A DNA stretch of 64,000 bases from Uloborus plumipes. Its lineage: Eukaryota; Arthropoda; Arachnida; Araneae; Uloboridae. A program made the translations under genes and the position numbers. The stretch is taken from contig JAXGGA010000493.1 of the NCBI GenBank assembly GCA_038373865.1, positions 62,001 to 126,000 on the forward strand, in the 5' to 3' direction. The notes under the pieces are model-generated. The model saw nothing but the letters and a program-made list of their open reading frames with translations. It was not told the origin of the DNA and ran no database searches. This document shows, piece by piece, positions 1-12,057 of this stretch. How positions within the stretch are numbered: the stretch's first letter is position 1; the number at the start of each line of letters is the position of its first letter.

Positions 1-690
1 TCAAAATTCTTCCTCATGATAAAGCATAATAGAAATTTATATTCAATTAAAAATATGTGCGTATTGAACATTTAAAGCCAGAATGCATTCAATAATTAAT
101 AAAATATTTATTAACAATATGTTCGTTTAAATATTACATTTCGTTATATTTGTTCAAAAAAACTTTAGTTTTAAAATAAAAGCTATATAAATATGCTGCA
201 TTGAGTATTTTTCAATGATTTCTAGCTTTGAAACTTTGAACAATGGTAATGGTTCTTATGTGTACAAGGGAAGATGTGCAACTATTATGCATCCTGAATT
301 ACTTTCTTTTAAAATTTTATATTTTTTGAAATTTATAGGTACACAATTTCAGTTTTTTTTAAAGAGATGCATTAATCTATCAACATATATTAACTTATTA
401 TGTATTTCATTGATCAATATTCTAAACAACAAAATCAGGATATAGTAAAACAAATAAGTAACAGTTAATACATAACTTAAAGCTCTACATCTTATTTATT
501 CATTTTTGTATAAATCAAAATATGAGGAAGGAGTCCAGTACATTAGTAGCACACATCCGCCCAAGATCCGCATTTTAAGTATTTATAATTAAAAAAGAAT
601 AAATTCTGATTAGTTGATTAACTTTTAAAAAGATTCATCATTTATTCTTGAATTAATAGAATAATACCTGCTCATTTGTCACACAACTTA
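1..690. other. AT-rich intergenic sequence, nothing recognised
   Basis: No coding region, repeat end or RNA gene was recognised. Short open frames here have no recognisable domain and look like chance. Confidence 0.5.
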
Positions 691-693
691 GAA

Positions 694-990
694 TTATGAT
701 GCAAAAAAAAACAATGTCTCAGCATTTTTAGGCAGAATCCTGCTTCTTTTCTTCTCGTATGCATTACCAGCTTCGGAAAATGTTCTTTCACTGTATACAC
801 TGCTACCTGGAGCAGATAAGTAGCGTTTGGCCAATTCTGATAATCCTGGAAAAATTGTCTTATTTTCCATCCACCAATAAAGTGGGCAATTTTTCCTATT
901 TAAGAGTGGCTTGTTCATGTACAGTTCTAGCTCTTTGTCTTTAGGCAACGAAAGTTCTATTACTTGTGATTCATTGCTTGTAATTTCCAA
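694..990 (-). pseudogene. hAT transposase C-terminal (dimerisation) fragment
   Basis: The minus-strand frame carries the hAT C-terminal dimerisation signature: PLYWWMENK, then FPGLSELAKRYLSAPGSS, then SERTFSEAGNAYEKKRSR and ILPKN. This is the end of a hAT-superfamily transposase, which cuts and pastes DNA and dimerises through this segment. The upstream catalytic domain is not visible in any frame next to it and the frame opens with TTG, not ATG, so this is a fragment of a dead element. Terminal inverted repeats and a target duplication were not found around it. Family assignment is firm; a function for this fragment is unlikely. Confidence 0.85.
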
Positions 991-1600
991 AACTCAACCT
1001 TGAAATGAATAGTTTCTTTGAACTTGTGACATTATTAAATAATCCTCTTAAAATAAATACCAAATGAAAGCCAAGTAAAAAAGAATCTTTGATACTATTT
1101 TTTCGAATTCACCAAAAACTGAAGCATTTTGCATTAAGAATATTAAGATATTTATGATATATAACATAACGTAAATAGTAGTAGATTGCGTAGTTCTATG
1201 GTATAATTCGTGATCATATCAGTTGTTTTATTATAAAACATCAACTGAACTGCAGACTGAGCTTTTCATGTTCCAAGTAGAGCTTCCTACTATTAATTTG
1301 AAATACAAAAATTGTAATGTCGTCTTTTCTTGTGCTAGCAGTACAAAGCAAAACAAAACAAGAAAACTTTTAATTAGTGAAATTAATTTAAGAATGACTC
1401 AGTAAGCTGAAAATGTTGCGTAATACTAAGAACATTAAAATAAAAACAACCAAAATAAAAATAAACTGTAATTAATGAAATCAATTTAAGAATGCCACAG
1501 TAAGCTGAAAATATTGTGTAACGCTAAGAATTAAGAATATTAAAACATATGGAGAAAAGTATAAAACTCTACGCATTTATTATGCATTTAATCCAAAAAC
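991..1600. other. AT-rich sequence with a weak direct repeat
   Basis: Around 1375-1420 and 1465-1520 two similar stretches occur (AATTAATTTAAGAATG, then CAGTAAGCTGAAAAT), a diverged tandem duplication of about 90 bp. Nothing else is recognised. Confidence 0.4.
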
Positions 1601-1611
1601 TTCAATATGTG

Positions 1612-1700
1612 CGCCAGCCGAAGCTTCGGCCGAAGCTTCGGCCATTAGTTGGCCGAAGCTTCGGTATTCGGCGCTTCGGCCAAATGCCGCTTCGTTCCAT
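1612..1700. repeat. CGAAGCTTCGG palindromic repeat cluster
   Basis: Several copies of the self-complementary motif CCGAAGCTTCGG and its halves lie within about 80 bp, next to the (TA)n tract. It is GC-rich against its surroundings. Possibly a transposon end; not identified. Confidence 0.6.
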
Positions 1701-1701
1701 C

Positions 1702-1705
<4 letters not shown>

Positions 1706-1756
<51 letters not shown>
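1706..1756. repeat. (TA)n microsatellite
   Basis: About 25 TA units run up to the insertion point of the following foldback element, which duplicated a TA. Any frame across it reads as a meaningless Tyr-Ile repeat. Confidence 0.95.
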
Positions 1757-1759
<3 letters not shown>

Positions 1760-3318
1760 TAGGTGGCCAAAAGTATCCGGACACTTTCGAAAATTCACAT
1801 TTTTACATATAGCTCGAAAAATAAGTGATCAATTGTTCTTTAACTTTAGTCATACAAAATATAGGCTTCACCGAACATTTCCAAGTTGAAATTAAATTAC
1901 CCTTGCATTTAGGGGACGACAAGAAGGGGGGTTGAAAGTAAAACCACTCTTTGACCATAACTCTTCGAAAATAGCTCGGAATAAGCTATAAATTTCAGTA
2001 ATTAATTATCATACTATGTCTAATTACTGTACAAATTTTTATGAACGTACCACTTTTACTTTCGAAGATATGAAACATTTTTTAAAAAATGGCAATTTTA
2101 TTTGAAGGGTTTTTGCTCATAACACGCAGAGTTTTTGATCAAACCTCATTAAAATTTCAGGAAAAATGACAAAATACAAGAGAAAGAACATACAAAACGG
2201 TAAATAAAAATATTAAAAATCCGATGAGATATGAACTTTAAAAGGAAATAATTTTCCACGGCGCATGCGCGAACGACAGAAATTTATAACTACAAAAATA
2301 TTGTAGCCTAGTTTATACTGCATCTTATAAAAAAAGTTTCAGTTGAATATCGTAAAAATTGGAAAAGATATCAGCAATCTAGTGAGCTGTAATTCATTCA
2401 TTCGCAGACAATACATAAATGGCAAGGGGTTCTCCACAAATAGTGTGGTAACAATTGAGCATTTTCTTCAATGTTAAATTGTATACAGTTTGAAAATTTA
2501 TATTCGGCATAGAAGTTACATTTCGCCTATTCGGCCAAAAAGACCTTATACGTAGGTGGCCAAAAGTATCCGGACATCGCCTGAAGCGTTGGTTTTGAAC
2601 GATGACGCAATAAACTTTAATTTAAAAATAGCTCTTTGTGGATAGACCCTCACTTTTTATGTATTGTCGGCAATGAATGAAATACAGCTCACTAGATCGC
2701 TGATATCTTTTTCAATTTTCATGATATTCAACTGAAACTTTTTTTATAAGATGAAGTATAAATCAGAGTACAATATTTTTGTAGTTATAAATTTCTGTCG
2801 TTCGCGCATGTGCCTTAAAAAAATATTTCCTTTTAACGTTCATATCTCATCGGATTTTTAATATTTTTATTTACCGTTTTAGTATGTTCTTTCTCTTGTA
2901 TTTTGTCATTTTTCCTGAAGTTTTGATAAGGTTTGATCAAAAACTCTGCGTGTTATGAGCAAAAACCCTTCAAATAAAATTGCCATTTTTTAAAAAATGT
3001 TTCATATCTTCGGAAGGAAGAGTGGTACGTTCATAAAAATTTGTACAGTAATTATACATAGTATGCTAATTAATTACTGAAATTTATAGTTTATTCCGAG
3101 CTATTTTCGAAGAGTTATGGTCAAAGAGCGGTTTTACTTTCAACCCCCCTTCTTGTCGTCCCCCAAATGCAAGGGTAATTTAATTTCAACTTGGAAATGT
3201 TCGGTGAAGCCTATATTTTGTATGACTAAAGTTAAAGAACAATTGATCACTTATTTCTCGAGCTTTTTGTAAAAATGTGAATTTTTGAAAGTGTCCGGAT
3301 ACTTTTGGCCACCTAGTG
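1757..3318. mobile_element. Foldback element with Tc1-like ends (non-autonomous)
   Basis: The element starts CACTAGGTGGCCAAAAGTAT and ends with the reverse complement, flanked by TA on each side (1755-1756 and 3319-3320), as expected of Tc1/mariner insertion. Most of it is two long inverted arms, about 1757-2445 and 2625-3318, similar but not identical. The spacer holds a third copy of the terminal motif at about 2553-2577. No transposase frame is visible, so it would depend on a transposase supplied elsewhere. The internal third terminus suggests it formed by inverted duplication of one end of an older element. Confidence 0.88.
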
Positions 3319-3319
3319 T

Positions 3320-3961
3320 ATGTATATATTTGTAATAAAGGAAATATTAAAAAACAATCTACTAATCAAAAGAAAGGTTATTCAACATTTGTGATAGTAA
3401 AGTTGTTTTCATTTATTCCTCGACCTTTTCTTTTTCCTTTCAAACGTATCCAAAGGGTGATAAAAATTATTAAAGGCAAAAAAAACATTGTTTCTGACAA
3501 AATAGTAAAAAATTAATAAGTTCGAATTGAATTACGGAAAGAAAATTGACCTGAAGCCATAAAACTGTTTATAGAAGGATAATGGCATCACGATGGATTG
3601 AGTTTCTTTCGTATTTTCTAGAAACTTTCTTTTAAAAATCTCATAAATACTGAAAATGAGTAAATTTTGTGTGTCTTTGTGCTAATAGAAGGTTGAAAGT
3701 AATTCAAAAAATAACCAAACAAATAAAAAAAAGTGTTCCGAGTTTTTTTCTTTGCGATATAAAAGCTTTTCTGGTGTAATCTGGATTCTCTTCTTTTTTC
3801 TTAAAGGACACAAGTTTATATCTTTTGTATCTAGAAACTTAATGAGTAAAGATATTTATTTACTCAAATATTTTATTGAATTTTTCAATTTATTTGCATT
3901 TCACCGACTGTAGTTTGCTTTTTATGATGAAGGCTAATAGAGAAAAATTAGTGTGAAGATA
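3320..3961. other. AT-rich sequence, nothing recognised
   Basis: No repeat ends, RNA gene or credible coding frame seen. Confidence 0.5.
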
Positions 3962-3963
3962 TA

Positions 3964-4614
3964 CAGGGTGTCCACTCCAATCGTGGACCAATAGCTAATT
4001 TCTAAACCGTTAGAGATACGCATATAGTTTATTTAGGAAAAAATCTCCAAATTATGAAAGGAATTTTGGGTCTATTCAATGTTTTTCAAAAAATCAAATT
4101 TTGAAAGAGTTACGAAATTTAAATTTTTATACAGCCCCCCAGTCCTATCAATCATATTTAGTAAAACATTCTTGACTCTGTAACGTTTAAAACTAAAAAA
4201 AAATCACTCCACTACCACAAAAATTGACCGAGTTATGACGTTTTGAAAAATCAAGATTTTGAAGGATTTCGCATACGGTCCCTTAAGCGATCGCTCGATG
4301 ACGTCATGAAATAATGCAAAATCTTGATTTTTCAAAACGTCATAACTCGGTCAATTTTTGTGGTAGTGGAGTGATTTTTTTTTAGTTTTAAACGTTACAG
4401 AGTCAAGAATGTTTTACTAAATATGATTGATAGGACTGGGGGGCTGTATAAAAATTTAAATTTCGTAACTCTTTCAAAATTTGATTTTTTGAAAAACATT
4501 GAATAGACCCAAAATTCCTTTCATAATTTGGAGATTTTTTCCTAAATAAACTATATGCGTATCTCTAACGGTTTAGAAATTAGCTATTGGTCCACGATTG
4601 GAGTGGACACCCTG
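3964..4614. mobile_element. Palindromic MITE with 298-bp arms
   Basis: The arms 3964-4261 and 4317-4614 are each 298 bp and read as reverse complements with no difference I could find, around a 55-bp loop (4262-4316). Termini are CAGGGTGTCCACTCC. TA flanks both sides (3962-3963, 4615-4616), so Tc1/mariner-type insertion is likely, though the superfamily rests only on the duplication. No coding capacity. Such arm identity implies a recent insertion or homogenisation between the arms. Confidence 0.92.
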
Positions 4615-4616
4615 TA

Positions 4617-5009
4617 TGTACTACAAAATCATGAACAACCTTTCCATAAAACTATTGAAAACATACAAAAATAGCAAAATTTATTCTTAAAATGTCTGAG
4701 CATTGAGTTGTTTACAATCATTACAATTACCAGTCATAACTTCAAACAATAACGTGTGGAATTTCCGATCGACTGGGTTCAGCGGAGAGGAAGCTTCTCT
4801 TGGATCACCCTGTGGTTTCATTAACATCAATGATAATTTCATTTTTCAAATGCAGTTTCAAAACAAATAAGAAAATTAAAATAAAATAGAAATAATTTTT
4901 GCAGCGAGAAGCTATATGAAAAGCATTTTTGCAATAGTTTTGAAAATTTTCGGATTAATTTATAGAAAAAATTGGGGCAACGATGGGCAGTTTTATATGT
5001 ATATATATA
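4617..5009. other. AT-rich spacer between MITE and Helitron
   Basis: Around 4768-4810 a short GC-richer stretch (CGATCGACTGGGTTC) resembles part of the SINE at 49431-49836 but is too short to assign. The rest is featureless. Confidence 0.35.
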
Positions 5010-6129
5010 CTAGCTGCGTGGCCCGGCGTTGCTCGGGCTACCTCTGTATAAATGTACTATTCAACACAATACCCAATATCAAAATACCACGCACTTTTAT
5101 TATGTGATTAGATAAGTACCTATGTTGTATTAAACCATGACAAATCAAATTATTTATTAAGATTAGTAACTATATGCAACTATTAAAAAAAAGGTTAGAC
5201 TCATTTGAAGCCAACGTATATATGTGCTACATAAGGAAAAAAACGTTAAAAGAGTAATTAAATACTACCCAATATAAAAATACTATGCAATTAAATTATG
5301 TGTTTAGTACCAATGATACAAAATAGTAAAAACGTCACAAAAGTATGACGAATCATATTATTTACTTAGATTAGTAACTATCTTAAATCATTAAAAAAAA
5401 TGGTTTGACTCATTTGAAAGCTACTTACCTACCTATTACAGAAGAAAAAAAAGTCAAAAGAATAAGAAAACAATACCCTATACAAATATACTATGGTTTT
5501 ACATTATGTGCTTAGTTAAGTACCTGAGGTACACTATAATAATAAAGTTACAAAGAACAACCACAAATGAAGAACAAATACTAACAATGCAGAAATAAGG
5601 AGGACAAAAGTTAATAGAAAAATCCTACAAAACAAATTATATACATGAATATCAAAGAAAAACACGGAAACCATTTCGTGATCTGAGCCATGTAGCAAGA
5701 GGCAAGACTCTCGAGGCTAGAGCACTTGTCAACCAGCTCTCTCTACACAGTTACTAAAAAAAATAATTTTAACGAACGATATCTCTCGAGAAGAGTGGAA
5801 ACTAATCCACATTAAAAAGCAAGAGCAACTGCTTGATTGTCAACCGTTGAATGTAGAGGGCGCCTCCACAGTTGCAAAAGCTTAGCAATACTCTTTATGA
5901 GCGCCATCTCTCTAGAAGAGAGGAAACTAATTTTTTTCGTAGAGTTTATTATTTTATACATTATTATTTTAGTTATGACAATAACTCCTATAGCCTAAAG
6001 CCTTCCTGGATAAATGGACTATTCAGCACAAAAAAAAATTTTCAAATCGAACCAGTAGTTCCTGAAATTAGCGCATTCGAGCAAACAAACAAACAAACAA
6101 ACTCTACAGCTTTATATCATTAGTATAGA
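5010..6129 (-). mobile_element. Non-autonomous Helitron
   Basis: On the minus strand the element begins TCTATACTAATG, followed by AAAGCTGTAGAG and a (GTTT)n run, and ends in a GC-rich hairpin (GCCCGAGCAACGCCGGGC), a short spacer and CTAG. This is the Helitron pattern of 5' TC and 3' hairpin plus CTRR. The flanking bases are A on the left (5009) and T on the right (6130), matching insertion between A and T without target duplication. There is no Rep/helicase frame in the 1.1 kb, so it is non-autonomous. The 5' part matches, from memory, a family common in arthropods. Confidence 0.85.
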
Positions 6130-6130
6130 T

Positions 6131-7227
6131 ATAGTTACTTGAAGTTTCCTTATGCTCGCTTCGCTCGCCAGCTCTCGTTCGTCTCCTATTGTGGCTACCT
6201 CACCACCTACGGAGGCTTGATCACCAACCCGCTTCTGATGGTTTGGAGCCTAAATTGACTACATGCTACTGAATACGGCGCAAACCCAGGAGACAGGTGA
6301 CGATTTTAATGCTATTTTTATCAATTTATATTTCCGTCTGGTTAGGGCTTAAAAGCACAGTAACAGTTCCTTTACAATTTCAAAATAATTCGTCAAATAA
6401 ATAAAAGAAACTCATTCTGATATAAAAATGAAAAAAAATATGTACATAATTAAAAACATAGTAAAATATATCTAGCCCAAACAGAAAATCCGACTCCCTT
6501 CCCTCTCAGAAAACAAAAACTTAACTCAAACACGCAATGTAATTCAAATGAAATCATTTAAACAAAATAAATTACCAAAAGATAAAATGTTTTTAAAAAA
6601 ATAAAGAAAATCTGTGATAAAAGCAATCGCGTATACTTTGTTTGATTAAGACGAGCAATAAACAAAATGAAGAGTCTTCGGTTTTGTTTGTCGAACGTTA
6701 CTTTGTTGAAAACATTTTGGAGCAGCTTGGTCGAATGATAATGTAATTTTACTCGAGGTGAGCCTTGAATTATGGCTCAATTGGAATCACTTATATCTCC
6801 TGTTGTAATTAATAGAGAGAAATGGAACAAACATCTTATTTGGAAAAAAAAAAACGCCTTCCAACGACATACAGTATTGGGGGATGGGGAGAATCCCCCC
6901 TCCCCATCGCAGTTTGGTGAAGTATGAAATTTGCACTTAAAAAATTAATTTAAAAAAAAAATTCGATTTTTAGGAAAATGGCTCCAAGGTGCAAATCTAC
7001 AAGGCTAGAACTAATTTTATACCAAATTTCCCGTCTGTAGATGCTATGGGGCCGCTTGGACTCAGGCCAGTCACAAACATCCTTTCACAATATCTTTTTG
7101 AGCTTTTTTTTTAATATATAGAGATTATTATTGTTATTTTGTTCCGTTAAACAGTTTTTGAATTATTTGTCTTGTTTTTCTCACTACACTTTCGTACTAC
7201 ATGTTCTTGTGTTTGCAGAAAGTTACT
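6131..7227. other. Repeat-like stretch, possible second Helitron 5' end
   Basis: On the minus strand at 7124 the sequence TCTCTATATATTAAA follows an A and resembles a Helitron 5' terminus, with a body running down to about 6860. A matching 3' hairpin and CTRR end was not found, so this is tentative. A GC-richer stretch at 6150-6300 is unidentified. Confidence 0.35.
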
Positions 7228-7229
7228 TA

Positions 7230-7749
7230 GGGGAAAGTACCCCAAAACGGGATAGCTAACCTATTCTTCACTTTATTTCTTATTGTATACAAGGTACATT
7301 CTAAAGTTAGGCGGCATTTAAAAGTATACACCTTTTGCATTACTAAAAATACCTTTGTCATATTTGTTCGGTATTATTTATGTGAAAAATACTGGTTTCA
7401 AAAAGTCTTATACGATCCAGTTTTACCCGACCAAGGGTGGGTAAAACGGGATAGGGAATTGTATGTTATTATTTTTCACTGATTTTACTTTTGATTTAGT
7501 TTTTAGACCAAAAATAGGCTACGTAATTGTAAAGTTGAAAAATTACATAACACAGAAATCACATCAAAATGTATCGTCTTCTTTGTCTGCTTTGGAATAA
7601 GCTTCGTGGGTCCATTCCTGGCAGCTCGAGCATTGTATCCAGCTTCCTTCTCCAGATTTTGATTCAAGATACAGAGCGTTGCAGAAAATACATGCATCAT
7701 CTTTTTCAGTTTCATCTTCTGAAGACGACGACGTCCAACCTTGGATAAC

Positions 7750-7782
<33 letters not shown>

Positions 7783-9120
7783 CATGTTACGTCCATTTTC
7801 TTCCATTTTTGCAAATGATGTTTGTGGGGTTTTTTCAGGTTCAGAGCAACATTTTAAAAATTTATATGCCTGTTTTGCATATAAATTTTAACCCACCTGA
7901 TTTTCTTTTACGCCTCATTTGTTTTGTTTTCAGAACATTCAAGAGACTTGTTTTTGGCAGCCTTTTTTTTTTTCAGCTTTTAAATTCTTTTTCGTTCTTT
8001 TTTTTTTTTTTTTTTCTCGTTCTTCTTCTTCCCACTCAAGTTTATATGGGCTTCTTGTTATAAATGCTGTTTTCCCTCTTCTATTATCGTGTTTATTTTC
8101 AGATCTTGGTCCAATCACACGTGGTGGAGGTAGAATTGCTTTGGATGATATGGAAAATGGCAGTGAAGGGCGACAGTATAGTCTTAAGTCCTTTGACTCC
8201 TGTTGAAGTGAACGGTTGGATAAGGCCTGCATTTGTGCTAGTGTTATCGTTGCACTAAGTGATTCTTTCAATACTGTCTCTAGTGGTTGTGAGGATAGCA
8301 AACTCTTAGATGCTATGACTGAATTTGAAGATCCTTCGGATCTGATCTCATTTTGTTGCAGATTTAATGGGTGTTAGGACGTCATGTTCTGAGCATCCAG
8401 CAATGGGTGATCTGTTGGAAGAGAGGAAGCGAAGAGATATTCAGGAAAGACATCTAGGATTATATGGGAAATGCCTGTTTTCGTGAACCCATTCACAGCA
8501 GTTTCGACCAGAGCTGCTCGTTAAAATGCTGCATTGAACATATTTCCTACTTCGTTACTTCGTAAATAGTAATCCCTTTGTCAGGATGGTTGAACATCCA
8601 CTTGCGAACCTCTAGCTCGCTTCGTGCTGCTTAAACACATTGAAAAAACATGAATGGAAATGGTCGGGTAAAACGGGACACATCGAAATTGTATCCCGTT
8701 TTGGGCACCGTAAAAGTGTCCCGTTTTACCCGACCATGATGCTTTTGACAACGTAAAGGGCTGACCCCGGAACCGCCGCTCACTAGCAATATTTAAGCAC
8801 ATGAAATTGTTGCTAAAAGAACTATGAACAAAATACAGTTCTAACCGGAATTGTTCCGAATTACGCAGAACCACAATTCTAGTTGTTCTACAGTCGAAAA
8901 AAGTAAAAAGTAAGTAAAAATCTCAATTGAAACCTTTGAAAAAATATTTTTTTTTTTTTTTTTGTGAAATACGTGGCTAGAGTTGAGATATTAACAGAGT
9001 GTGCTGTCATGGCTGTCGGGAACCAGTTTAGCCTGTCTCTTGCGAGATAGTACCACCAGTCAAGCTCCAACGCCCACTATCCCGTTTTTCCCGCCTATCC
9101 CGTTTTGGGCAACTTTCCCC
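7230..9120 (-). mobile_element. pogo-like DNA transposon (decayed)
   Basis: Termini are GGGGAAAGTACCCCAAAACG at the left and the inverted GGGGAAAGTTGCCCAAAACG at the right, flanked by TA (7228-7229 and 9121-9122). Transposase remnants on the minus strand are of the pogo/Tigger type. The motif AAAACGGGA recurs near both ends and inside (about 7446, 8670, 8695, 8720, 9080), probably transposase-binding sites. Inside, 8661-8681 and 8716-8736 are perfect inverted copies of one another. It is 1.9 kb, shorter than an intact pogo-type element, and its coding region is broken. Confidence 0.85.
7564..8575 (-). pseudogene. pogo-like transposase, C-terminal half, with zinc-knuckle tail
   Basis: Reading the minus strand from about 8560, the frame shows EVGNMFNAAF, a stop, then ETAVNGFTKTGI and DVFPEYLFASSLPTDHP, the C-terminal part of a pogo/jerky-type DDE transposase. 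A second segment (8301-7939) has PPPRVIGPRSEN and RRGKTAFITRSP, the usual linker. The last (7806-7564) has CIFCNALYLES, GSWIQCSSCQEWTHE, a PHD/zinc-knuckle tail often found on arthropod pogo-like transposases. Stop codons, frame changes and a long T/A tract (about 7751-7782) break it. The N-terminal DNA-binding and first catalytic parts were not recognised. It cannot make a full protein. Confidence 0.8.
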
Positions 9121-9798
9121 TATTGTTCATATTTTTTTTCACAAGAAATTATTGTTCAATGTGTAATTAAAATTACTCTTAAAGTAATTTTATTTAAAAA
9201 ATATTTTTTCCTCTTTTTTATCGGCAAACTTTGCCCGATTAAAAATAAAATGATACTCATGTTTTTCGCACACCACTGTGAAAGCCTGTAATTTTATTAT
9301 TCATAATGGTTTCACGTGAATATTAGCTTTGAAGGGTATTTTTTTAATATTTTATTCAGTTTTACGCACTTTTTGAACTATTTGTTTGACTTTTACTCTG
9401 TACATTTCTCTTTTACATATTGCAGTAAGGTTTTAAGAAAATAATTCAGTCTGAGTAAATTTAATCATCATATTTTCTTATTGAAGTTATGCTTTGAAGA
9501 ATAATATTTAAAAAATATTTTTCTTCCCATAAATCGGCAAAATTTGGTTGATTATAAATAATCGACAAAGAGGCAGATTAATCGGTGCATCTCTCGTTTG
9601 TACCCTTTGCCCCCCCCCCCCCCCGGGAAAACTTGAAATGACGGGCCTGCCTACATGTAATAATCACTTATTTTTATTGTTGGTAATTTTACAATATTGC
9701 TTTCATAACGCTTAAAAAAAGAGGTTTTTAATGAAACACATTTTATCGATAAAAATATTCTAGGTTTTTTGTTTTTCAAATTTTTATTTGGCAACTTA
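9121..9798. other. AT-rich sequence with poly-C tract
   Basis: Two related stretches near 9200-9260 and 9505-9560 (TTTAAAAAATATTTTT followed by ATCGGCAAA) suggest an old tandem duplication of about 300 bp. A C-run lies at about 9609-9624. Confidence 0.4.
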
Positions 9799-10017
9799 GG
9801 GCCGAATTCAAGTGAAACACCACTGCAATCGCTTCGAGACGATCGCAATAGAACAAAATTGCAATCGCTACTGGAAGTCGAATTACATTAGAATCGCAGC
9901 TCGTAGCGATTTCTCATAGCGAATCGCATTTCGTAACATTTCACTTGAATCCAAATTTGGGAATTTGCGATTGCATTAGTGAGTTGCGATCGTCCGTGTT
10001 TCACTTGAATTCTTGCC
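9799..10017. mobile_element. Harbinger-type MITE, copy 1
   Basis: A 219-bp element with inverted ends sharing AATTCAAGTGAAACAC, flanked by TTA on both sides (9796-9798 and 10018-10020). A 3-bp TTA/TAA duplication is typical of PIF/Harbinger. It contains repeated GCAATCGC / GCGATTGC half-sites. No coding capacity. Related to the element at 24772. Confidence 0.8.
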
Positions 10018-10020
10018 TTA

Positions 10021-11872
10021 GATATTTTCTTGAAATTTAAGTACCTTTAAATCCTGATAGCTGATATGTAAGTATTAGGAATTATGTATACTGGTATGGC
10101 AACTGGGATGTAAAAAGATGAAGTTGAAATAAGAATGATGGTATGTGCAGAATAATGATGTTTGTTTTTATTTTGTGCAATTAAATATCTATTCTAAAGA
10201 TTTATCCACTGCACACATAGTACAAAAGCCTAATTTATTTTCAATATATCCGATATTTTTTATGAAAATTCCTAATAAGTGCCTTATTAACTTTCTGTCC
10301 AATTTCCAAGACAAAGACTGAAAACTAATTCAAAGAATATAATTAATTAGTTCCCGCCACTTTTCATTCAAAAATATCCTCTAGCATTTCTTTTTTTCCT
10401 TCTTGTCTAAAAATATCCTTAAAAATATATACAGCTGAGAAAAACTCTGCAAACAAATATTTTAAGATATCTTCAGTAGATTAGCGAAAAACATTTTTTA
10501 AAACATGAGATTATTAGATTTCGAATGCCCAGATTATATCAGAAAAAACTTCAAACAACGTGGTGCTGGGTTACGTTGCATTTTCTAAACTATATTAAAT
10601 TTTATTAACCCATACCGGCCTTTAGAAAAGAAAATAACCCTTAACACTGCTGAATTTTTTTTTTATCCAAGCATTATTAGTAATATCCTTCAAATACAGT
10701 TACTAAATACCGAACACAATACATTCTTATGAATGAAATTCATTTCTATTTATTTTAAATAAAGTTGGAAAACTGAGTGCAAGTATGGAAAAACAATAAA
10801 AATGATTTCAAAAAGAGCTTACATTCATTTAACAAATTTGATAATTTTAATTCTATTCAATAATTTTGGATTTGCCAATTATCTTTCGCTACTCAGGCCA
10901 ATCCTTTTAATTAGCTTGCCTCGAATTTTCAGAATCATAAAAGCCAGTGCAAACTGAATTTTTTCCTCCAAATTATTTAAAATTTCCTAATGTAATTAAG
11001 AACGGGAGGTTTGAGTCTTTTAAATTAGATTTTCTGTTAGTATCAATAGCATGTCTTCACTTCACTTCATTGTCCTTTCTGTATGAGTATTTCTGGATTG
11101 TTCTATTTGTTACTGAATTGGAGAAAAATATTCGAACTAACTTTAACTTCACGATATTTAACGATTGAAAGAATCATTCTTGGAGAATTGTGTTACAATA
11201 CATGTTTTACTCAAGCTGAATTTCATTTTAATCTAAAATGAATGTAGACACAATTGCTTTAAACTAAGCTAGGATTTATTTCACCAATTTATTTACCACC
11301 AATATTATCACCAATTTATTACATTAAATTTTACTTTTGTAAAGCGAGTTGAAATTTTCGTTCATTGAATGAGTTGTTGAGAAGTCCTTTCACTAGAATT
11401 TTGACACTTGAGTCCTTGAGTGTATCACACAGTACAAAACAAAATTAAATAGTGCCAATAAACTTAATGTACAACTTTTGCCCTTCAAAGTTTCACGCGC
11501 ACGTAAATGAATCTTGCGCGTTCTTCAACTCACATATTAAAAGGCAATACCACGAAAGTGCTGTTTTTGTTATTTTGTGGATTTTGATTTTGTGTCTGAA
11601 GAATATCAAGTAGTCAAAGGGAGAATGTTTAATGTATTGAAACTTCCCTATTACGCTCCTGAAACCAAGGGGAACCTCTCACAGGGATCTTATCTGCTAA
11701 AAAGCAAGTCAGCTGAATTTTTTACACCTCTACAGTTAAACCATCTTTCAGGGTCAATGAGAGATTGATCTCCAAAAATATTTTTTAGGCAAAGGACTTC
11801 CTGTCTCTAGTGCATTCTTTTATCGAGAGAATTATGACCTGACTGCGTAATTATTTTCGCAGCTACTAAAGA
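10021..11872. other. AT-rich intergenic sequence, nothing recognised
   Basis: Short open frames (for example 11577-11768 +) lack any recognisable domain. No transposon ends were identified. Confidence 0.45.
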
Positions 11873-12057
11873 GGGACAACAAACAAGAAAATTCGTTCAT
11901 CACAATTCCAATTCAACTGCAACTTTTACTCCTCAGTCAACTTCGGCCAGAAAACATCCGTGTGCTATGTTACTTCTGGCCGGTAGTTGAATAAAAAGTT
12001 GAAGATTCGGAGGAATTGATAGTTGAGTTGAACGAGTTTTCCTAAATGTGATACCCC
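11873..12057. repeat. Imperfect inverted repeat, probable old MITE
   Basis: The arms start GGGACAACA at the left and, inverted, GGGGTATCACA at the right. They converge on TCAACTTCGGCCAGAA / TTCTGGCCGGTAGTTGA around a short loop near 11955-11972. Target duplication is unclear. Confidence 0.6.

Noticed and set aside
1549..1812. Open frames through the (TA)n tract
   Set aside because: Tyr-Ile repeats from a microsatellite.
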